Origin: Actinomycetota bacterium
GTDB taxonomy: Bacteria > Actinomycetota > Actinomycetes > S36-B12 > CAIYMF01
DNA length: 64,000 nucleotides
Assembly (NCBI GenBank): GCA_947455705.1
Contig: CANGPO010000004.1
Location: forward strand, 1 to 64,000
Reading direction: 5' to 3'
This document shows, in pieces, positions 58,640 through 64,000 of this stretch. Below the pieces are notes generated by a model. The model searched no databases. It was not told the origin of the DNA and saw only the letters and a program-made list of their open reading frames with translations. A program made the translations under genes and the position numbers. Positions within the stretch are counted from its first letter, which is position 1, and each line of letters opens with the position of its first letter.

Positions 58640-59693
58640 GGCAGTTGATCTCGGCTTCCCCTCGCTTCGGCTGGTCCCCAAAACCGAAGCACCGCAAACC
58701 GCCAAAGACTTCAAGACAGATCAAGAGGTTCGTTGGTGCCCCGGTTGCGGTGACTATGCGATCCTCGCCGGTGTTCAAAGCTTCATGCCTGAATTGGGCC
58801 TGAAGAAGGAGAACATCGTGTGGATCTCCGGTATCGGCTGTTCGAGCCGCTTCCCGTACTACATGAACACATACGGCATGCATTCGATCCATGGTCGCGC
58901 CCCGGCTATTGCATCGGGTCTGGCGATGACCCGTCCAGACCTGTCCGTATGGGTTGTCACCGGTGACGGAGACGCACTGTCCATCGGCGGTAATCACTTG
59001 ATGCATGCGTTGCGGCGCAACGTAAACCTGAAGATTTTGTTGTTCAACAACCGCATCTACGGCTTGACCAAAGGCCAGTACTCGCCCACGTCCGAGTTCG
59101 GCAAAGTCACCAAGTCCACTCCGCTCGGCTCCCTTGACTACCCTTTCAACCCCGTCTCATTCGCACTAGGCGCCGAAGCATCCTTCGTTGCACGGACGAT
59201 CGATTCAGATCGTAAGCACCTCACCGAGACACTTCGAGCGGCCGCACTCCACGAGGGAACAGCACTCGTTGAGATCTACCAGAACTGCAACATCTTCAAT
59301 GACGGCGCCTGGGATCCGCTGAAGGATTCTGACCATCGCGATTCGCTCACGTTCCGTCTTGAGCATGGAAAGCCGATCACCCTGGTCGACGGGTCACGCG
59401 GTGTGTACCGAGCAGAGGACGGCACCCTGCAGATCGCCGACGTGGACGAAGTCGGACGCCGCTCCCTGCTGATTCACGACGCACATGCCGCAGATCCATC
59501 AGTTGCCTTCGGCCTATCACGGCTGTCTGATCCGCTCAGCCTGGCCAACACTCCGATCGGCGTTTTCCGCGATGTGAAGCGAGCCACCTACGACGAGATG
59601 TTCCAGGCGCAGTTACACAAGGCACAGGAAGGTGGTCGGGGTGACCTTGCCGCCTTAATCGCTGGTAAAGACACCTGGGAGATTGCGCCTTAG
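58632..59693 (+). CDS. korB: 2-oxoacid:ferredoxin oxidoreductase subunit beta
   Basis: VRWCPGCGDYAILAGVQSFMPELGLKKENIVWISGIGCSSRFPYYMNTYGMHSIHGRAPAIASGLAMTRPDLSVWVVTGDGDALSIGGNHLMHALRRN; TPP motif. Confidence 0.95.
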   Translation: MSEAVDLGFPSLRLVPKTEAPQTAKDFKTDQEVRWCPGCGDYAILAGVQSFMPELGLKKENIVWISGIGCSSRFPYYMNTYGMHSIHGRAPAIASGLAMTRPDLSVWVVTGDGDALSIGGNHLMHALRRNVNLKILLFNNRIYGLTKGQYSPTSEFGKVTKSTPLGSLDYPFNPVSFALGAEASFVARTIDSDRKHLTETLRAAALHEGTALVEIYQNCNIFNDGAWDPLKDSDHRDSLTFRLEHGKPITLVDGSRGVYRAEDGTLQIADVDEVGRRSLLIHDAHAADPSVAFGLSRLSDPLSLANTPIGVFRDVKRATYDEMFQAQLHKAQEGGRGDLAALIAGKDTWEIAP

Positions 59694-59764
59694 ATGGGCA
59701 TGATCGCTGCCCGGCACAGGTGGGCCGGTTCGTTCTCACCAGCACGACAGCGTACGGTCATCAC

Positions 59765-60739
59765 ATGAGCACCCAGGCGGGCAATAGCGAGGCCGCGAGC
59801 GTCGAGGCCGCGTCACAGCATCGACTCGGGTTGATCTTCGGGGTTGCCGCATACAGCCTGTGGGGACTGTTCCCGCTCTATTGGTCGCGCCTAGAGCCAG
59901 CAACCCCACTTGAAATTCTGTGCGATCGATTCGTGTGGTCACTGGTCTTTCTCGTGATTCTCATGACAGTCACCCGCACCTGGTCACGGTTGAGTCCCGT
60001 TCTGGCTAGTCGTCGCTCGATGCTTTTACTCGCCGTGGCAAGTGTGTTGATCGGCATTAACTGGGGTCTATACATCTGGGCAGTGGCCAATAAGCACGTC
60101 GTAGAAGGGGCACTCGGCTACTTCATCAACCCGCTGGTTCTTGTGGTTGTAGGCACCGTTTTCCTCGGCGAAAAATTACGTACTTTGCAGTGGGTGGCCG
60201 TCGGGTTAGCTGTGCTCGCCGTCGTCGTCACGACGATTGGTTACGGCCGGCTGCCATGGATCGCCCTGATTTTGGCCTTCTCATTCGCTGGCTACGGCGT
60301 CATCAAGAAGGTTGCAGACGTCGATCCGATTGCCAGCCTGACGATCGAGACCACCTATGTCTCTCCCTTATGTCTTGGCTACCTCGTCTGGCTCGCTTCG
60401 TCCAACTCCCTAGTCTTCGGGCATTCGTCGACGCGGGAGACACTCTTACTCGCTGGTGCCGGAGTGGTGACCGCCGTTCCGCTATTGCTGTTCAGCGGCG
60501 CGGCAATCCGCATTCCGCTCTCGACGATGGGATTGCTGCAATACCTGACGCCGAGTATTCAATTCTTCCTCGGCATCTTCTTAATGAATGAGCACATGTC
60601 ACCGGTGCTACTTACCGGATTCCTGATCGTGTGGGCCGCACTGGCGCTGTTCACGTTCGATAGTTTGCGCCACGGTCAGCGAACCCGCTCTATGCGAACC
60701 CCGCACACAATCGCCGATGACGTTGAGGCACCGATCTAG
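59765..60739 (+). CDS. rarD: EamA/RarD family transporter
   Basis: GLIFGVAAYSLWGLFPLYWSRLEPATPLEILCDRFVWSLVFL; about 10 TM segments. Confidence 0.92.
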   Translation: MSTQAGNSEAASVEAASQHRLGLIFGVAAYSLWGLFPLYWSRLEPATPLEILCDRFVWSLVFLVILMTVTRTWSRLSPVLASRRSMLLLAVASVLIGINWGLYIWAVANKHVVEGALGYFINPLVLVVVGTVFLGEKLRTLQWVAVGLAVLAVVVTTIGYGRLPWIALILAFSFAGYGVIKKVADVDPIASLTIETTYVSPLCLGYLVWLASSNSLVFGHSSTRETLLLAGAGVVTAVPLLLFSGAAIRIPLSTMGLLQYLTPSIQFFLGIFLMNEHMSPVLLTGFLIVWAALALFTFDSLRHGQRTRSMRTPHTIADDVEAPI

Positions 60740-60757
60740 GGGCCATCCGGCGGTGAA

Positions 60758-61756
60758 TCAGTTGCTGCGGTCTACAACGACATCGCACATCATCGAGAGT
60801 GCGTCGGTGGCTGGACCTGCGGGCAGTTTCGAAAGTTCGGAACGCGCCTGTTCAGCCCACTGAACAAGAACTTCACGAGCCTGCACCATGGCCGACGACT
60901 CACGTAGCAGGGTCAACGCCTCGGAGTGCAATTCGTCATCGGTGATGGGACCAGAGAGCAGCTCGCGCAGGCGCGCATCCGTGGGATCCGTTCCAGCCAG
61001 AGCGATAAGCACCGGAAGGGTGCGGATCCCCTCGCGTAAGTCCGTGCCGGGAGTCTTACCTGATTCAGAAGATTCGCTAGCAATGTCGAGCAAGTCATCT
61101 GATAACTGGAACGCGACGCCAAACTTTTCGCCATAGGCCGAGATTGCCTCAGCAACCTGCGGCGAGGCTCCCGAGGTCATTGCACCCATTCGTCCCGCAG
61201 CCGCGATGAGAGACCCAGTTTTGCCAGCCAACACATCGAGATGATGTGCGATGGCATCCTCGCCAGCCGAAGGGCCCACTGTTTCGCGAATCTGACCCGT
61301 GCAGAGCCGCTCGAAGGTGCGAGCCTGAAGACGCACGATATCCGTACCAAGATCCGCAGCAATATCCGCCGCCCGAGCGAAGAGGAAATCACCGGTCAGG
61401 ATCGCGACCGTGTTGTCCCAACGGGCATTTGCCGACGGTGCACCGCGACGTAAAGGTGCTTCGTCCATGACGTCATCGTGATACAACGTGGCCAGGTGCG
61501 TGAGCTCTGCTACGACTGCACCGGGTACGTTACCCGCCGCCGACGCATCGCCATATTGGGCGGCAACAAGCGCTAGCAGTGGACGAAATCGCTTTCCACC
61601 GGCATTGATCAAATGCTGCGAGGTCTCGGTGACGAACGGGTAGTCACTTCGCACTGCTGCGATCAGCGCATGTTCAACCTCGTCAAGACCTTCACGAAGG
61701 TCTTGAGCAAGCTCTGGATCTACGTCCGACAACCCAAAAGGAAGGGCATCGCTCAT
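60758..61756 (-). CDS. Polyprenyl diphosphate synthase
   Basis: GGKRFRPLLALVAAQYG; LYHDDVMDEAPLRRGAPSAN (DDxxD) and LSDDLLDI second Asp motif. Confidence 0.95.
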   Translation of the reverse strand: MSDALPFGLSDVDPELAQDLREGLDEVEHALIAAVRSDYPFVTETSQHLINAGGKRFRPLLALVAAQYGDASAAGNVPGAVVAELTHLATLYHDDVMDEAPLRRGAPSANARWDNTVAILTGDFLFARAADIAADLGTDIVRLQARTFERLCTGQIRETVGPSAGEDAIAHHLDVLAGKTGSLIAAAGRMGAMTSGASPQVAEAISAYGEKFGVAFQLSDDLLDIASESSESGKTPGTDLREGIRTLPVLIALAGTDPTDARLRELLSGPITDDELHSEALTLLRESSAMVQAREVLVQWAEQARSELSKLPAGPATDALSMMCDVVVDRSN

Positions 61757-61779
61757 GACGATCTACCTTCCTACATCTA

Positions 61780-63336
61780 CTAGCGAATGAACAGGCCGGC
61801 TTGGTTCGCCAAGTCCAAGATGAGCTGGGGAACCAGACCGATCACGAGGGTCAGACCAACGCTGATGGTGATCGCCAACGTCGTGAAACCACTCGGTACT
61901 ACAACGCTAACGCTGTCGTCTGCAATCGGCTCGTTGAAGAACATCAGCACGATCACTCGAACGTAGAAGAATGCCGCAACGGCACTCGCGATCAAGCCAA
62001 TAATGACCACAGGAGTAGCTCCACCAGCAATACCCGCGGTGAATACCGCGAACTTACCGGTGAAACCAGACGTTAGTGGAATACCGGCAAAAGCCAAGAG
62101 GAACAGGGCAAATGCGCTTGCCACGATCGGTGCTTTTCGTCCCAACCCGGCCCATTGAGAAAGATGTGACGCCTCACCCGTGCTGTCACGAACCAGCGTC
62201 ACGATAGCGAAGGCACCGATCGTTGCAATTCCGTAGGCGACCAGATACACCATCGTGCCACTCAGACCCGCCTGGTTCGTCGCGATCACACCGACCAGCA
62301 TGAAGCCGGCCTGGGCGATCGAGGAGTATGCAAGCATGCGCTTGATATCGGTCTGGGTTAGCGCGAACAGTGTGCCAACGATCATCGTGAGTGCCGCGAC
62401 GACGTACATCATCGGACGCCAATCCCAGCGGATTCCACCGAGAGCGACGTACATGATGCGCAGCAGCGCGCCGAATGCAGCGACCTTGGTACATGCCGCC
62501 ATGAATCCGGTGATCGGAGTTGGCGAGCCCTGATACACATCCGGAGTCCACTGATGGAAGGGCACCGCACCGATCTTGAATAGCAATCCGACGCTCACCA
62601 GCGCCGTAGCTGTAACCACGAGCCACATCGAACTTGCATTTGCAGTGAGCGCATCGGAAATCGCCGAGAGATCGACCGAGCCGGCGTACCCATAGAACAG
62701 CGCCATGCCGTAGAGGAAGAAAGCCGACGAGAAGGCGCCAAGCACGAAGTACTTCAACGCCGCTTCCTGAGAAAGCAATCGACGACGACGAGCAAGACCG
62801 GCCATGATGTAGAGCGGCAGCGACAGAACCTCAAGGGCAACGAACATCGTCAAGAGGTCAGCCGAGGCTGGAAACAGCAGCATGCCACCGACACTGAACA
62901 AGAACAGGGGCCACACCTCGGTCTGCAACCATCCGAGCTGTGTGAACGCCAACTCATCGGCGGAGCCAGGCAACGCCGATGCGCGCGGGGCGAAGGCATC
63001 ACCTAGTGGATCGACTTGGCGTTCGGCCATTACTAGAGCGGCGATAAAGGCCAATACGAGGATCGACCCTTGCATGAACAGAGTCGGACCGTCCACAGCA
63101 ACCGAACCCATAGCCGCAATGTGCTGGGTGCCACGAATCATCACCACGGCAGCAAACGAGGCAGCGAGCCCAGCAAACACCAAGACGAGTTGAATGCCCC
63201 GACGCCATTCGCGCGGGGCAAATGCCTCGACCAAGAGTGAGACGACTGCTACGCCGAAAATGATGAGCATCGGAGCCAGCTGGCCGTACTCGAGAGTAGG
63301 CGTTTCGAAGGACGCGGCGGCGAGAAGTGAACTCAT
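61780..63336 (-). CDS. nuoN: NADH-quinone oxidoreductase subunit N
   Basis: KIGAVPFHQWTPDVYQGSPTPITGFMAACTKVAAFGALLR; TDIKRMLAYSSIAQAGFMLVG. Confidence 0.96.
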   Translation of the reverse strand: MSSLLAAASFETPTLEYGQLAPMLIIFGVAVVSLLVEAFAPREWRRGIQLVLVFAGLAASFAAVVMIRGTQHIAAMGSVAVDGPTLFMQGSILVLAFIAALVMAERQVDPLGDAFAPRASALPGSADELAFTQLGWLQTEVWPLFLFSVGGMLLFPASADLLTMFVALEVLSLPLYIMAGLARRRRLLSQEAALKYFVLGAFSSAFFLYGMALFYGYAGSVDLSAISDALTANASSMWLVVTATALVSVGLLFKIGAVPFHQWTPDVYQGSPTPITGFMAACTKVAAFGALLRIMYVALGGIRWDWRPMMYVVAALTMIVGTLFALTQTDIKRMLAYSSIAQAGFMLVGVIATNQAGLSGTMVYLVAYGIATIGAFAIVTLVRDSTGEASHLSQWAGLGRKAPIVASAFALFLLAFAGIPLTSGFTGKFAVFTAGIAGGATPVVIIGLIASAVAAFFYVRVIVLMFFNEPIADDSVSVVVPSGFTTLAITISVGLTLVIGLVPQLILDLANQAGLFIR

Positions 63337-64000
63337 GGCTGTGTCCCTTCAGCAACCGGGGCAACTTCTGGGGCGGGGTTGCTCGCATTCACTGCGTGCA
63401 TGACCCGATCAATGGCTGGGTTAATCACATCGAGTACCGGCTGCGGGTAGAAGCCGAGCACCACGATGATCACCAAAATCGGCGCGATCGCCAGCACCTC
63501 GCGGCCACGCAGATCGGTGACTCGCTCACCCACTTCGTCGGGGGTCGGTCCGGTCATGGTTCGTTGGTACATCAGCAAGATGTAGAGCGCAGCCAACACA
63601 ATGCCCAAGGTGGCCACGACACCGATCCAGCGGTACCGCTCGAACGTTCCCACAAGGACCAGGAACTCAGATACGAACGATGACAAGCCCGGCAGGGCAA
63701 GTGAGGAAAGGCCCGCGACGAGGAAGGTCCCGGCCAGGATCGGCGCAACCTTCTGCACACCGCCAAAGTCTTCGATCAGGCGTGAACCCCGGCGACTAAT
63801 CAAGAAGCCCGCAATCAGGAACAATGCGGCGGTACTGAACCCGTGGTTGACCATGTAGAGCGCCGAACCACTCTGGCCGCGACTCGTCATGACGAAGATG
63901 CCCAGCGCAATGAAGCCGAAGTGGCTCACGGACGTGTAGGCGATCAGGCGCTTGATATCGCTCTGGCCGATCGCCACCAGTGCGCCGTAAATGATGCCAA
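63333..64000 (-). CDS. nuoM: NADH-quinone oxidoreductase subunit M (partial, continues past the right edge)
   Basis: GIIYGALVAIGQSDIKRLIAYTSVSHFGFIALGIFVMTSRGQSGSALYMVNHGFSTAALFLIAGF reads through to position 64000. Confidence 0.95.
   Translation of the reverse strand, partial: GIIYGALVAIGQSDIKRLIAYTSVSHFGFIALGIFVMTSRGQSGSALYMVNHGFSTAALFLIAGFLISRRGSRLIEDFGGVQKVAPILAGTFLVAGLSSLALPGLSSFVSEFLVLVGTFERYRWIGVVATLGIVLAALYILLMYQRTMTGPTPDEVGERVTDLRGREVLAIAPILVIIVVLGFYPQPVLDVINPAIDRVMHAVNASNPAPEVAPVAEGTQP

Noticed and set aside
63333-64000. Short nuoM ORF considered as a truncated pseudogene
   Set aside because: Reading frame continues (GIIYGALV) to the window edge; truncation is only the window boundary.

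Overview
The window is a housekeeping segment of an actinobacterial (Actinomycetota-like) chromosome. This is judged from protein content and gene order only; no database search was run. From about 48.3 kb down to 1 almost everything is on the minus strand. The order is secE-nusG-rplK-rplA-[L10 leader]-rplJ-rplL-rpoB-rpoC-(DUF4190-like)-rpsL-rpsG-fusA-tuf-rpsJ-S10/spc/alpha ribosomal clusters-rpoA-rplQ-truA-[mini PIN/TA remnant]-ABC-F-rplM-rpsI-glmM-glmS-acpS-nnr-alr-alpha/beta hydrolase-tsaE-tsaB-rimI. The right part (48.3-64 kb) holds four tRNAs (Trp, Met, Thr, Tyr), an aminotransferase, murB, a MaoC-like pair plus an SDR, rpmG, yajQ, a three-gene nuoB-nuoC-nuoI cassette divergent from korA-korB, a RarD/EamA transporter, a polyprenyl diphosphate synthase, nuoN and a truncated nuoM. 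rimI (cut by the left edge), rpmJ and rpmG are absent from the supplied ORF track but readable in the sequence. No CRISPR array, prophage, transposase or clearly new multi-gene system was seen. The items most worth a second look are: the reduced nuoBCI + korAB locus; truA, whose conserved N-terminus is in frame with the rplQ stop codon and has no ATG/GTG/TTG upstream; an internally deleted VapC-like PIN ORF translationally coupled to a small acidic ORF; several strong intercistronic RNA hairpins in the ribosomal superoperon; and long Ala/Glu-rich extensions on L17, L10, NusG, S9 and S3.
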